A DNA stretch of 64,000 nt, taken from Chloroflexota bacterium. Lineage in GTDB: Bacteria > Chloroflexota > Anaerolineae > UBA4142. A program made the translations under genes and the position numbers. Under the pieces are notes generated by a model. That model saw only the letters and a program-made list of their open reading frames with translations. It was not told the origin of the DNA and searched no databases. Positions 44,114 through 53,442 of the stretch are shown here, in pieces. Within the stretch, counting starts at the first letter, position 1. Each line of letters starts with the position of its first letter. The DNA is taken from the NCBI GenBank assembly GCA_023381515.1, contig JAMCQI010000079.1, positions 10,190 to 74,189 on the forward strand, written 5' to 3'.

Positions 44114-45394
44114 CTATGCCGTTTCTTCTTTCGGCCACGGGACCACCACTTCAGTTTGGGTCACCAACGTGGGCTTTTGATGATGACGGATGGTATCGCC
44201 ATCGATCAGGCATTTCCTTACATCGCGGCGGGAGGGAATCTCGTACATCACGTCGAGGAGGACTCCTTCGATGATCGTCCTTAACCCGCGCGCGCCGGTC
44301 TTGTACTGGAAAGCTAGCTCCGCCGCGGCTTGCAGCGCCTCTTCGGTAAAGACCAGCTCGACGTTGTCGAGCGCAAAAAGCTTTTGAAACTGCTTGACGA
44401 TCGCGTTCTTGGGCTCGCTCAGAATCTTGACCAACATCTCCTGGTCGAGGGGGTCCACGCTGACAATCACCGGCATTCGGCCGATGAACTCGGGAATCAG
44501 ACCATATTGCAGGAGATCGTCGGCCGTCACCAGCTTCAGCAATTCGGTCGTGTTGAGCTCCTGGTTGGTTCTCTCCCGCTCGCCCTTGAATCCAACCGCC
44601 CGGCGCTCCGAGACTCGTTGGCCAATGATCTTGTCCAATCCTTCGAAAGCCCCACCGCAAACAAAGAGGATATTGGCGGTATTCACACGGAGAAAATCCT
44701 GGTGAGGATGCTTTCGCCCCCCTTGCGGGGGCACGTTCGCCGTCGTCCCCTCGATGATCTTGAGCAGTGCCTGCTGCACCCCCTCGCCCGATACATCGCG
44801 CGTTATCGAGGGATTGTCTCCCGTCTTGCGCGCGATCTTGTCAATTTCGTCAATGTAGACTATGCCGCGCTGCGCTCGGGGGATATCGTAATCCGCGTTC
44901 TGGATGAGCGCGAGCAAGATATTCTCGACGTCTTCTCCGACATAGCCGGCCTCCGTCAACGAGGTCGCGTCGGCGATCGCAAACGGCACATCGAGGATCT
45001 TGGCCAGCGTTTGCGCGAGGAGCGTCTTGCCGCATCCGGTGGGGCCGACCAGGAGAATATTCGACTTGCCCAGCTCCACATCGTCCGGTCGGCCCGCATG
45101 CTGGATGCGCTTGTAGTGATTGTACACTGCGACCGACAGGACCTTTTTCGCGCGTTCCTGGCCAACCACGTACTGATTCAGGCGACGGTAAATCTCCCTG
45201 GGGGGCAGATTCTCGATGGAAAGCATCTGGCCTTTGGGCATCGCCGCTTCTTGCTCGAGAATCTCGCGGCACAGTTCAACGCATTCGTCGCAAATGAATA
45301 CAAAGCCGGGGCCCGCGATTAATCGATTAACCTGATCCGGACTGCGGTTGCAAAACGAACACGCCTCCGCGCCGTGTTTGGTGAGGCTCGGCAT
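44114..45394 (-). CDS. clpX: ATP-dependent Clp protease ATP-binding subunit ClpX
   Basis: A 426-residue unfoldase. The N-terminal zinc-binding domain shows the four cysteines CSFCNRSP and ICDECVELC. The AAA domain has Walker [16 protein letters not shown], Walker [14 protein letters not shown], pore loop region [14 protein letters not shown] and sensor 2 [11 protein letters not shown]. The ClpP-docking IGF-type loop is VIGQRV-adjacent ([15 protein letters not shown] gives IIGQ rather than a clear IGF). It feeds unfolded substrates to ClpP, encoded 116 bp upstream. GGAGGAGAAAG precedes the ATG. Confidence 0.96.
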   Translation of the reverse strand: MPSLTKHGAEACSFCNRSPDQVNRLIAGPGFVFICDECVELCREILEQEAAMPKGQMLSIENLPPREIYRRLNQYVVGQERAKKVLSVAVYNHYKRIQHAGRPDDVELGKSNILLVGPTGCGKTLLAQTLAKILDVPFAIADATSLTEAGYVGEDVENILLALIQNADYDIPRAQRGIVYIDEIDKIARKTGDNPSITRDVSGEGVQQALLKIIEGTTANVPPQGGRKHPHQDFLRVNTANILFVCGGAFEGLDKIIGQRVSERRAVGFKGERERTNQELNTTELLKLVTADDLLQYGLIPEFIGRMPVIVSVDPLDQEMLVKILSEPKNAIVKQFQKLFALDNVELVFTEEALQAAAELAFQYKTGARGLRTIIEGVLLDVMYEIPSRRDVRKCLIDGDTIRHHQKPTLVTQTEVVVPWPKEETA

Positions 45395-45477
45395 TCGCTT
45401 TCTCCTCCTGCGCCACGGGGATCGGGAGTCGACATAGGACTAGAGGGCGGCGCAGGATTCGGGGGATTGGGAATGAA

Positions 45478-45502
45478 GGGACAGGAGCCTTGCCCCTGTC
45501 CC
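45478..45502. repeat. Hairpin between clpP and clpX
   Basis: GGGACAGG (45478-45485) pairs with CCTGTCCC (45495-45502). It has no U-run, so it probably stabilises or processes the clpP mRNA end and partly separates expression of clpP and clpX rather than ending transcription. Confidence 0.6.
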
Positions 45503-45510
45503 GTACAGCA

Positions 45511-46143
45511 CTAGCGCTTTTCTTGGGCGCCTTCCGCTTTGACCGCGCTGGAGAGTACTTCGTCGATCAATCCGTATTCGACGGCCGCGGGAGCGTCCAT
45601 GTAATAGTTCCGGTCCGTGTCGTGGATGATGCGATCGATCGGCTGCCCCGTGTGTTTCGCAAGGATTTCGTTCAGCCGCTCACGCTCGCGCATGATCCGG
45701 CGCGCCTCGATTTCGATGTCCACTGCCTGACCTTGCGCACCGCCCCAAGGTTGATGAATGTGAACAGTCGAGTTCGGCAGGGCATAGCGGCGTCCTTTCT
45801 CACCCGCGGCGAGGAGAACGGTACCCATGCTTGCCGCGAGTCCGACGCAGATCGTCGAAACGGGCGCAGAGACAAGCTGCATCGTGTCGTAGATCGCCAA
45901 CCCGGCATAGATGACACCGCCGGGGCAGTTGATATAGAGGCGAATCTCTCTTTCCGGATTCTCGCGATCGAGATAGAGCATCTGCGCGACGACCAGGTTG
46001 GCCACATGGTCGTCAATGGCCGTGCCGAGAAAGATGATGCGATTCTGGAGCAAAAGCGAGTAGATATCGTAAACCCGCTCGCCGCGTCCGGTATTCTCCA
46101 CCACCATCGGGATCACATCGCGGGGGTGAATGATGTCGCTCAT
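45511..46143 (-). CDS. clpP: ATP-dependent Clp protease proteolytic subunit
   Basis: A 210-residue serine peptidase. ATG at 46143 is preceded by GGGAGGG; the 21 codons open upstream belong to the palindrome region. The catalytic Ser is in [14 protein letters not shown], His in [11 protein letters not shown] and Asp in [10 protein letters not shown]. It forms the tetradecameric chamber served by ClpX. Genes upstream and downstream (tig, clpX) give the classical trigger factor-ClpXP operon. Confidence 0.97.
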   Translation of the reverse strand: MSDIIHPRDVIPMVVENTGRGERVYDIYSLLLQNRIIFLGTAIDDHVANLVVAQMLYLDRENPEREIRLYINCPGGVIYAGLAIYDTMQLVSAPVSTICVGLAASMGTVLLAAGEKGRRYALPNSTVHIHQPWGGAQGQAVDIEIEARRIMRERERLNEILAKHTGQPIDRIIHDTDRNYYMDAPAAVEYGLIDEVLSSAVKAEGAQEKR

Positions 46144-46178
46144 TGTGGAAAAACCCTCCCAACCTATTTCTGGTTTGC

Positions 46179-46211
46179 GATTTATGATTTCCGAATCGGA
46201 AATCATAAATC
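46179..46211. repeat. 33-bp perfect palindrome between tig and clpP
   Basis: Arms GATTTATGATTTCCGA (46179-46194) and TCGGAAATCATAAATC (46196-46211) flank a single central base. It is AT-rich in a GC-rich region. It could form a cruciform or act as an mRNA hairpin separating tig and clpP, and looks like a small mobile palindromic element. Confidence 0.85.
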
Positions 46212-46224
46212 ATGAATGGCTAAT

Positions 46225-47691
46225 CTACTTTTCCTGTCCCGGGATCAACGGCCGCTCGATGCCCCGCGGCCAATCCTCGGGTCGAACTTTCGACGGGTCG
46301 GTGATCAAGGCGCCTGGAGCACTCGCGGATTGCTGGGCTTGCTGTTCCTGCAGCTCGCGCTGCCGCTGCTCCTCGCGGACCATATCGGGCGTCACGATCT
46401 TGCCGCTCGTCGGTTCGCCCTTGGCCATGTCTACTAAGCGATTGATGGTCTTGTTTAGCTTTAGATTGTATTCAATGTCGCGCCGGGACGCAGCGGTCGA
46501 CAGCTCGCGGCGCGTCTGGTCGGCCCGCCCTCCGCTGCGTGCGGCTTCCTGTGCGCGGCGATCGATCTCCACGTCGACTTCCTTGCCAGAGACCTCGAAT
46601 TTTTCTTCCTCCAGGACTTGGAGCAGCGCAAGCAAACGCTTGAGGCGTCGTTCCGCCCGCGGCTTGATGTCTACACGATAGCCTTGCACATCCTTGCCGG
46701 ATAGCTCAAGATACTTTTCCCACGTCATCCCAAGCCGCCCGGCCAATTCCTTGGAGCGTTCCAACTCCTGGTTGATCTCATCTTCCAGCATGATGGCGGG
46801 ATACGCGATCTCCGATTGGTCGACCGCGGCGTCGATGACCCGGTCGGCAAATCGGCTGTCCTCCTCCCCTTGCTTTTGCGCCATCAGCGTGGACCGGATA
46901 TGTCCCTTGAGTTGATCCAGCGTCTCGAACTGGCTGATGGATTTGGCCAATTCATCGTCCAGGGCAGGGACATGCGGTTCCTTAATGTCTATAACCGTAA
47001 CCTCATAAGTGGCCGTCTTGCCGGCCACATTGGTGTTGCTGTCGTCTGCGGGATAGGCATACGTGATGGTCTTGGTCTCGTTCGGGTTTGTGCCAATCAA
47101 CTGCTCCACCCATGGGAAGACCGGCTTGTCCATCTCGACACGCACCTGGAGCCCCTTGCTCTCCAAAGGCTCCTGGCCCTCTATTCCACCCTTGACGTCG
47201 ATGGTCGCAAGATCCCCCATTTGCACCGACCGCGTCACCGGCACCATCTGGGCCTGGTCCATCTGAAACCGATCCAGGACTTCTGTTACTTCTTCATCGC
47301 TGACGCTGACTGGTTCCGGTCGCATATGGATGGAGTGATAATCCCCCAATTTGACGACCGGCCGCGTCGGGATAGTGTATTTCAGCACCAATGGTTCTTT
47401 CTGCGGCACGTCGAGCTTGCCCGCGTCGTAAGCGTCGATGTTCTCATCTTTCAGAACCTGACGATAGAGGCTTTGCGCCAGTTCGTCAATCGCTTCGTCG
47501 CGTAGGATGTCTTTGCCGAAGGTGCGTTCGACAATCGCATAGGGCGCCTTGCCCGGCCGAAAGCCGGGGACGGGCCGCGCGCGCGATATCCGCTGAGCGG
47601 CGGCCTTCATCGCACGCTGTAATTGCTCGTCGTCGACTTCGACGGTGACGACGGCGTTGCAATCAGGGGTGCGTTCTGTTGTCACTTTCAC
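46225..47691 (-). CDS. tig: Trigger factor
   Basis: A 488-residue ribosome-associated chaperone and peptidyl-prolyl isomerase. The ribosome-binding signature is seen as ARPVPGFRPGKAPYAIVERTFG; the FKBP-like domain (about 150-240) has QMGDLATIDVKGGIEGQEP; the long helical C-terminal domain follows. The last 70 residues are Arg/Gln/Ala-rich with REEQRQRELQEQQAQQSASA, a tail longer than in E. coli trigger factor (432 residues). First gene of the tig-clpP-clpX-AAA operon, 84 bp after the tRNA-Leu gene on the same strand. Confidence 0.95.
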   Translation of the reverse strand: MKVTTERTPDCNAVVTVEVDDEQLQRAMKAAAQRISRARPVPGFRPGKAPYAIVERTFGKDILRDEAIDELAQSLYRQVLKDENIDAYDAGKLDVPQKEPLVLKYTIPTRPVVKLGDYHSIHMRPEPVSVSDEEVTEVLDRFQMDQAQMVPVTRSVQMGDLATIDVKGGIEGQEPLESKGLQVRVEMDKPVFPWVEQLIGTNPNETKTITYAYPADDSNTNVAGKTATYEVTVIDIKEPHVPALDDELAKSISQFETLDQLKGHIRSTLMAQKQGEEDSRFADRVIDAAVDQSEIAYPAIMLEDEINQELERSKELAGRLGMTWEKYLELSGKDVQGYRVDIKPRAERRLKRLLALLQVLEEEKFEVSGKEVDVEIDRRAQEAARSGGRADQTRRELSTAASRRDIEYNLKLNKTINRLVDMAKGEPTSGKIVTPDMVREEQRQRELQEQQAQQSASAPGALITDPSKVRPEDWPRGIERPLIPGQEK

Positions 47692-47729
47692 GGTTGAATT
47701 CTTTCCCTCTCTATCGTCTGTTTATCGAG

Positions 47730-47813
47730 TGGGGAAGGAGGGACTCGAACCCTCACGGGTTTGACCCCACATGGTCCTAAGCCATGCTCGTCTGCCAATT
47801 CCGACACTCCCCC
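47730..47813 (-). tRNA. tRNA-Leu, anticodon UAG
   Basis: Reverse-strand cloverleaf of 84 nt including the discriminator. The acceptor arm pairs GGGGGAG with CTTCCCC (one G-U), the anticodon arm is CATGG-CTTAGGA-CCATG with anticodon TAG (reads CUA), a long variable arm is present as in class II tRNAs, and the T arm has GGTTCGAGTCC. Discriminator is A, as for leucine. CCA is not encoded. Confidence 0.95.
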
Positions 47814-47894
47814 GCGCGGCACACAAATACCATTGTACCATCATACAGGTCTTTTGGCAAAGCGAAACGAGAATATATGCTGCTTTCTGCGTGC

Positions 47895-48650
47895 TCAATG
47901 GGGAAACAACCCGGAGGACTGGGCCACGTACAAGAGGATAAGCGAGATGGCATTGTTGGCGGCATGAAGTAGCATTCCTGGGAAGAGCGAGCCGGTGTAC
48001 TCGTACAACCATGCCAGGAATAAACCCAAGAAAAAGATGGGGACAAAGAGGTCGGCGCTCAGGTGCAAAGCGGTAAAAAAGATCGTGCTCACGAGCATCG
48101 CCCCTACGACCCCGATCCTCTTCCGCAGTCCCCCATACATAAAACCGCGGAAAAAGGTCTCTTCGGCGATTGGCGCAATTACCGCCGCCGCAATGAATGT
48201 GAAGATGAACCCGGCTCCGCGGACATCGAGCTGGGACAGCACCGCTTGAGGGGAAATCTGCACGCCGAAAGCCATCGCGACCACCGCATAGAGGGCGCGC
48301 ACCGCATACGAAGCCATGAGCAGTGCCACGACCATCGCACAGCCCGCAGGAACCGAGAACGGCCGCAGGCCCAGACGGTCGAATCCTACCCGGTACCGTG
48401 CCGTGCTAAAGAGCAAGGCGGCGCCGACCACGATGAGGTCTTGGACCGCCAGAAAGATCGCTAGGGCTGACCCGTTTTGCTCAAGCGATACTCCCATCAC
48501 CAGACTCAGCCCAAGGGCGACCAAATTCAGCACCAAGACTGCTAGCCCCGCGACGATAATTGCGAGGACAATATCGAGGATACCCCAGGGAACCGCAGGT
48601 ACCTGCCTTGAAGCCGGTGCGGGTGCTAGGCGAGAATCCGTTACGTCCAT
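47895..48650 (-). CDS. CPBP-family intramembrane metalloprotease
   Basis: A 251-residue membrane protein with about eight hydrophobic segments. The CPBP (CaaX protease/bacteriocin-processing) motifs are present: EETFFRGFMYGGLRKR (EExxxR) and FTALHLSADL (FxxxH), followed by LHAANNAISLILL. Such proteases cleave prenylated or small peptides in the membrane; the substrate is unknown. The ATG at 48650 is only 7 bases downstream of a perfect -10 box, so the mRNA is probably leaderless; the 12 codons open upstream contain that promoter and are not translated. Confidence 0.88.
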   Translation of the reverse strand: MDVTDSRLAPAPASRQVPAVPWGILDIVLAIIVAGLAVLVLNLVALGLSLVMGVSLEQNGSALAIFLAVQDLIVVGAALLFSTARYRVGFDRLGLRPFSVPAGCAMVVALLMASYAVRALYAVVAMAFGVQISPQAVLSQLDVRGAGFIFTFIAAAVIAPIAEETFFRGFMYGGLRKRIGVVGAMLVSTIFFTALHLSADLFVPIFFLGLFLAWLYEYTGSLFPGMLLHAANNAISLILLYVAQSSGLFPH

Positions 48651-48657
48651 GCCAATG

Positions 48658-48686
48658 ATTATAGCTTTAATAGCGGGTGGGGTCAA
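48658..48686 (-). promoter_or_regulatory. Promoter of the CPBP protease gene, leaderless type
   Basis: On the reverse strand TTGACC (48686-48681) and TATAAT (48663-48658) with a 17-base spacer. The start codon begins 7 bases after the -10 box. This promoter is back to back with the forward one at 48714-48742. Confidence 0.8.
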
Positions 48687-48713
48687 TCACCTATTGGAAA
48701 CGCCACTTTCGCG

Positions 48714-48742
48714 TTGACATTCGACTACTCCCGTCCTATAAT
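48714..48742 (+). promoter_or_regulatory. Promoter of the two-component operon
   Basis: Consensus TTGACA (48714-48719) and TATAAT (48737-48742) with 17 bases between. The start site would be near 48749, giving a short leader that carries AAGGAAG before the regulator ATG at 48774. Confidence 0.9.
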
Positions 48743-48773
48743 CTGCTCGACATTGCCGAAAAGGAAGTGCGTC

Positions 48774-49442
48774 ATGACGACACTCCTCCTCGTAGACGAC
48801 GAAAAAAACATTATCGAATTGGAGCGACTCTACCTGGAAAAGGAGGGATATCAGGTACAGGTCGCGTATGATGGCCGGATCGCTCTTGAGAGATTCCGCA
48901 GCTGTAAGCCCTCGGCCGTCATTCTCGATCTGATGCTTCCCGGTCTCGATGGGTTGGAGGTCTGTCGTCGCATCCGCCAGGAAAGCGATGTCCCCATCAT
49001 CATGCTCACCGCCCGCGACCAGGATGTCGACAAGATCGTTGGGCTGGAGCTGGGTGCCGACGACTATCTAACCATGCCATTCAATCCGCGCGAACTCGTC
49101 GCCCGAGTCAAGGCGATTTTCCGCCGTACCAGTTCCGGTCAGAAGACACAGCGCCTGAGCGCTGGGGACCTGACCGTCGACCTGGACCGCCGGGAGGTGA
49201 CCGTCGGCGTTCGCCAGGTTAATTTGCGCACCAAGGAATTTGACCTCTTGGCTGTGTTTGCCCAGAATCCGGGCATTGTTCTGACACGCGAGCGGCTGCT
49301 CGAACTTGCCTGGGGCTATGACTTTGCGGGCGAGACTCGCACTGTGGACGTCCACGTTGCCCACCTACGCAAAAAGCTCGGCAGTGAACGCGCCCAAATC
49401 GAAACGATCAGCGGCGTGGGCTACAAACTCGTCGCCACATGA
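48774..49442 (+). CDS. OmpR/PhoB-type response regulator with altered receiver site
   Basis: A 222-residue regulator. The receiver has the acidic pair LLVDDEKN, phospho-acceptor Asp in VILDLMLPG and Thr in MLTARDQD, but the invariant Lys is replaced: ADDYLTMPFNP has Met (codon 49074-49076) where KPF is expected. The C-terminal winged helix (about 130-220) is intact, with VNLRTKEFDLLAVFAQNPG and RTVDVHVAHLRKKLG. The missing lysine should weaken coupling of phosphorylation to output. ATG 48774 follows AAGGAAG; the open frame upstream spans the promoter and is ignored. Followed after 73 bp by its sensor kinase. Confidence 0.95.
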   Translation: MTTLLLVDDEKNIIELERLYLEKEGYQVQVAYDGRIALERFRSCKPSAVILDLMLPGLDGLEVCRRIRQESDVPIIMLTARDQDVDKIVGLELGADDYLTMPFNPRELVARVKAIFRRTSSGQKTQRLSAGDLTVDLDRREVTVGVRQVNLRTKEFDLLAVFAQNPGIVLTRERLLELAWGYDFAGETRTVDVHVAHLRKKLGSERAQIETISGVGYKLVAT

Positions 49443-49515
49443 TTCGATTCCAGATTCTCAAGATTCAGCATACCCACCCTTCGATCATTCCTAAATCTTA
49501 AATCCTAAATTCCTC

Positions 49516-51039
49516 ATGTCGCTTCGCTCTCGCTTGATTCTCACGCACGCCCTGGTGATCTTGATCACACTGATCATTATCGCCGGAAGCATGATCTATA
49601 TCCTCCGAGGGTATTCTCTCCGGGTCCAACTCGCGCGCCTCGAAGCGGCCGTAGTTCCCCTCTCGTTCCAGGCCCGCGCCATGCTTCAGAACAACGTCCC
49701 CCCCAAAGAAATCCTTACACGGCTCGAATCGCAGGTCGGCAGCGTCGGGCACATATTGATCATCAACCAGAAGGGGCTCGTTCTCGCCGATGCCGCCAAC
49801 GGACTGACCAACCGCACCGTTCAGTTGTCGAGTCTCGATCGTCCGGTACCATACGTCTGGGGGCGCCGTGTCGTGCGCGGGCAGGTCGGCACCCGCACGC
49901 TTGTATATGCAGGTATTGCATCAGGAGAGTACGATGGCCAGACGATCTACCTGGCCTTGGCGGCCAACGAGAGCCCTATCGGGACGGCTCTGGAAGAGAT
50001 CACGCCAAGCTTGCTCATTGCCACCGTCTTGACTCTTCTCGTTTCTCTATTGATCGCACTCCTTCTTGCGCGGTCCATCGCCCGGCCCATTTCACAGCTC
50101 ACGCAAGCGACCGAGGCGTTTGCACGCGGACAATACGACCACCGCGTACCGGAGACCGGCAGAGATGAGATCGGCCGCCTTGCCGCGAGCTTCAACTCGA
50201 TGGCGGAGCGTGTCCAGCGCTCGCGGCAAATGGAAAAAGACTTTGTCGCCAACGTTTCTCACGAACTCAAGACTCCCCTCACCTCCATTCAGGGCTTTTC
50301 CCAGGCGATCCTCGACGGTGCGGTCCTGGATTTGCCCGGCGCCCGCAAGGCCGCTCAGACCATCTTCGATGAGACTGCCCGTATGTCCCGCCTTGTCGGG
50401 GACCTGCTCACCCTCGCTCGTTTTGAATCCGGTGAAATGCCCCTTGCCAAAGAGGCCTTCGATCTAGGCTCAGTATTGCCCAGCTGGGTGGACCGATTCC
50501 AGCCTACGGCCCACTCTCAAGGCATAACGCTCACAACCGTTGTGGACCCACTTCCGCCATTGACTGGCGACGCTGGTCGCCTGGAGCAAGTCGTTTCGAA
50601 TCTCGTGGACAATGCTATCAAGTACAACCATGCCGGAGGATCCGTCACAGTCAGCGCCAAAGCCGAGACAATTGCGATCCAGAGCAAGAGCAGAAACTCC
50701 ATGAGAGGGCGCCGTCGAGTGATAGAGCCGCCGGGACCTCAATGGGCTAGCATCACCGTCGCCGACACTGGAGCCGGCATCCGCGCCGAGGATCTCCCTC
50801 GTCTGTTCAACCGGTTTTACCGGGGGGATAGGGCACGCGCGGCTGGTGGGACAGGCCTTGGCCTCTCCATTGCCCAGGAGATCATTCAGGCTCACGGGGG
50901 CGAAATCACCGTCGACAGTGTCTTGGGACAAGGGACGACCTTTGTTATCCACCTGCCCGTCCGCGATGGCGCCGCCAATAATCGCTCCGCCGGCAACAAA
51001 AACCCCCACTTGCCTCGAGCAAGTGGGGGCATGGTCTGA
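49516..51039 (+). CDS. Membrane sensor histidine kinase
   Basis: A 507-residue kinase. One membrane helix near the N terminus (LILTHALVILITLIIIAGSM), an extracytoplasmic domain of about 130 residues, a second helix (LLIATVLTLLVSLLIALLLA), a HAMP domain (RPISQLTQATEAFARGQYDH), the phospho-accepting His in FVANVSHELKTPLTS and an ATPase domain with NLVDNAIKYNH, DTGAGI and GGTGLGLSIAQ. It should phosphorylate the upstream regulator. The last dozen codons lie inside the hairpin at 51003-51029 that terminates the convergent pgk transcript. Confidence 0.95.
   Translation: MSLRSRLILTHALVILITLIIIAGSMIYILRGYSLRVQLARLEAAVVPLSFQARAMLQNNVPPKEILTRLESQVGSVGHILIINQKGLVLADAANGLTNRTVQLSSLDRPVPYVWGRRVVRGQVGTRTLVYAGIASGEYDGQTIYLALAANESPIGTALEEITPSLLIATVLTLLVSLLIALLLARSIARPISQLTQATEAFARGQYDHRVPETGRDEIGRLAASFNSMAERVQRSRQMEKDFVANVSHELKTPLTSIQGFSQAILDGAVLDLPGARKAAQTIFDETARMSRLVGDLLTLARFESGEMPLAKEAFDLGSVLPSWVDRFQPTAHSQGITLTTVVDPLPPLTGDAGRLEQVVSNLVDNAIKYNHAGGSVTVSAKAETIAIQSKSRNSMRGRRRVIEPPGPQWASITVADTGAGIRAEDLPRLFNRFYRGDRARAAGGTGLGLSIAQEIIQAHGGEITVDSVLGQGTTFVIHLPVRDGAANNRSAGNKNPHLPRASGGMV
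51003..51029 (-). terminator. pgk-operon terminator, overlapping the kinase 3' end
   Basis: CCCCCACTTGC (51003-51013) pairs with GCAAGTGGGGG (51019-51029). Read on the reverse strand the stem is followed by TTTTTG, a good intrinsic terminator about 100 bp after the pgk stop. It is also coding sequence of the histidine kinase. Confidence 0.85.
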
Positions 51040-51129
51040 GAACACTGCAGCCTGACCGCGTCTTTCGTTGGGTCCCTAGACACCACATTCCCTACGGAGG
51101 TCGATCAGGGGTAGGCAGTATCTGGATTT

Positions 51130-52299
51130 CTACTTGTCTTGCAGCGCAGCGACCCCCGGCAGCTCCCGTCCTTCCAGGAACTCGAGCGACGCACCGCCCC
51201 CCGTCGAGATATGAGTCATCTTGTCCGCCACGCCGGCTTGTTCCACTGCTGCCGCGCTATCGCCGCCGCCAATGATCGTCGTCGCGTTCAAACTCGCCAG
51301 CCGCCTCGCGATTTCGATCGTGCCTTTCGCGAACGGCGGAAATTCAAACACACCTAGGGGGCCGTTCCAGACGACGGTTTTTGCCGTGCTTAGGACGCGT
51401 TCAAACGCGTCGATCGTCTTCGGTCCGATGTCGAGGATGCGCCAATCCGTAGGGACCTGGTCCACCGACACGATTTTGCTTTGAGCATTCGCCTCGAACT
51501 TGTCCGCCACGACGACGTCGACCGGCAGCGCAATCTTGTCCCCGGCCTTGTTCAGTAACGCCCTCGCCACATCCAACTTGTCCTTTTCGACCAGCGATTG
51601 CCCGATGTTCAACCCACGTGCCTGAAGAAAAGTGTTGGCCATCCCCCCGCCGATCAAGAGTGCGTCCACTTTTGGCAAAAGGTTGTCGATCACCTTTATC
51701 TTGTCGCTAACCTTCGCGCCCCCCAGTATGGCCACAAACGGGCGCACCGGGTTCGCCAGTGCGGCGCCAAGATAGTTCAGTTCCTTCTCCATAAGGAATC
51801 CCGCCACCGCAGGCAAATAGTGCGCGACCCCCTCTGTGCTCGCATGAGCGCGGTGGGCGCTCCCAAACGCATCGTTCACGTACACGTCGGCCAGGCTCGC
51901 CAGCTTTTTGGCAAAGGCCGCATCGTTCTTCTCTTCCTCAGGATAAAACCGCACGTTTTCGAGGAGGACGACGTCCCCTGGTTTCATCCCCTGAATGACT
52001 CGCTCGACCTCCGGCCCGACGGTATCATGGACGAACGCGACCGGACTGCCCAAGAGCGCCTGCAACCGCTTGGCCACCGGACGTAGGGATAATTTTTCGT
52101 CCCTCCCCTTGGGCCGCCCTAGATGCGAGACCAAAATCACCTTGGCGCCGCGGCCGATCAGATCCCGGATCGTCGGAAGGGAGGCGACAATGCGGGTGTC
52201 GTCGGTCACCTTGCCGTTCTCGATGGGGACGTTAAAATCCACTCTTACGAGCACGCGTTTGTCCTTGACGTCAATGTCTCGAACCGTCTTCTTGTTCAT
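51130..52299 (-). CDS. pgk: Phosphoglycerate kinase
   Basis: A 389-residue glycolytic enzyme. The N-terminal [17 protein letters not shown], the substrate region [10 protein letters not shown], and the nucleotide-binding [13 protein letters not shown] plus [14 protein letters not shown] are typical. It interconverts 1,3-bisphosphoglycerate and 3-phosphoglycerate with ATP. It follows gap by 79 bp with a hairpin in between. Its product 3-phosphoglycerate is the acceptor of GpgS encoded 2.5 kb upstream on the same strand. Confidence 0.97.
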   Translation of the reverse strand: MNKKTVRDIDVKDKRVLVRVDFNVPIENGKVTDDTRIVASLPTIRDLIGRGAKVILVSHLGRPKGRDEKLSLRPVAKRLQALLGSPVAFVHDTVGPEVERVIQGMKPGDVVLLENVRFYPEEEKNDAAFAKKLASLADVYVNDAFGSAHRAHASTEGVAHYLPAVAGFLMEKELNYLGAALANPVRPFVAILGGAKVSDKIKVIDNLLPKVDALLIGGGMANTFLQARGLNIGQSLVEKDKLDVARALLNKAGDKIALPVDVVVADKFEANAQSKIVSVDQVPTDWRILDIGPKTIDAFERVLSTAKTVVWNGPLGVFEFPPFAKGTIEIARRLASLNATTIIGGGDSAAAVEQAGVADKMTHISTGGGASLEFLEGRELPGVAALQDK

Positions 52300-52336
52300 G
52301 TTCAGTTCCTCGATGAAACGTATCGCCTCTGTGCAA

Positions 52337-52365
52337 AAGGACGAAGGAGGTTGTCCTTCGTCCTT
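52337..52365 (-). repeat. Hairpin between gap and pgk
   Basis: Arms AAGGACGAAGG (52337-52347) and CCTTCGTCCTT (52355-52365) pair perfectly; on the reverse strand a short TTTT follows. It may partially terminate or set the ratio of gap to pgk mRNA. Confidence 0.7.
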
Positions 52366-52378
52366 GGCTTCGTTGGAG

Positions 52379-53404
<1,026 letters not shown>

Positions 53405-53442
53405 TTAGAGTGGGTGTCTGCTGCGATGTGTCGATGGAACTC

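Noticed and set aside
44330..45322. Forward open frame of 330 codons opposite clpX
   Set aside because: It lies wholly within clpX, lacks a ribosome-binding site and shows no domain; the reverse strand is unambiguous ClpX.
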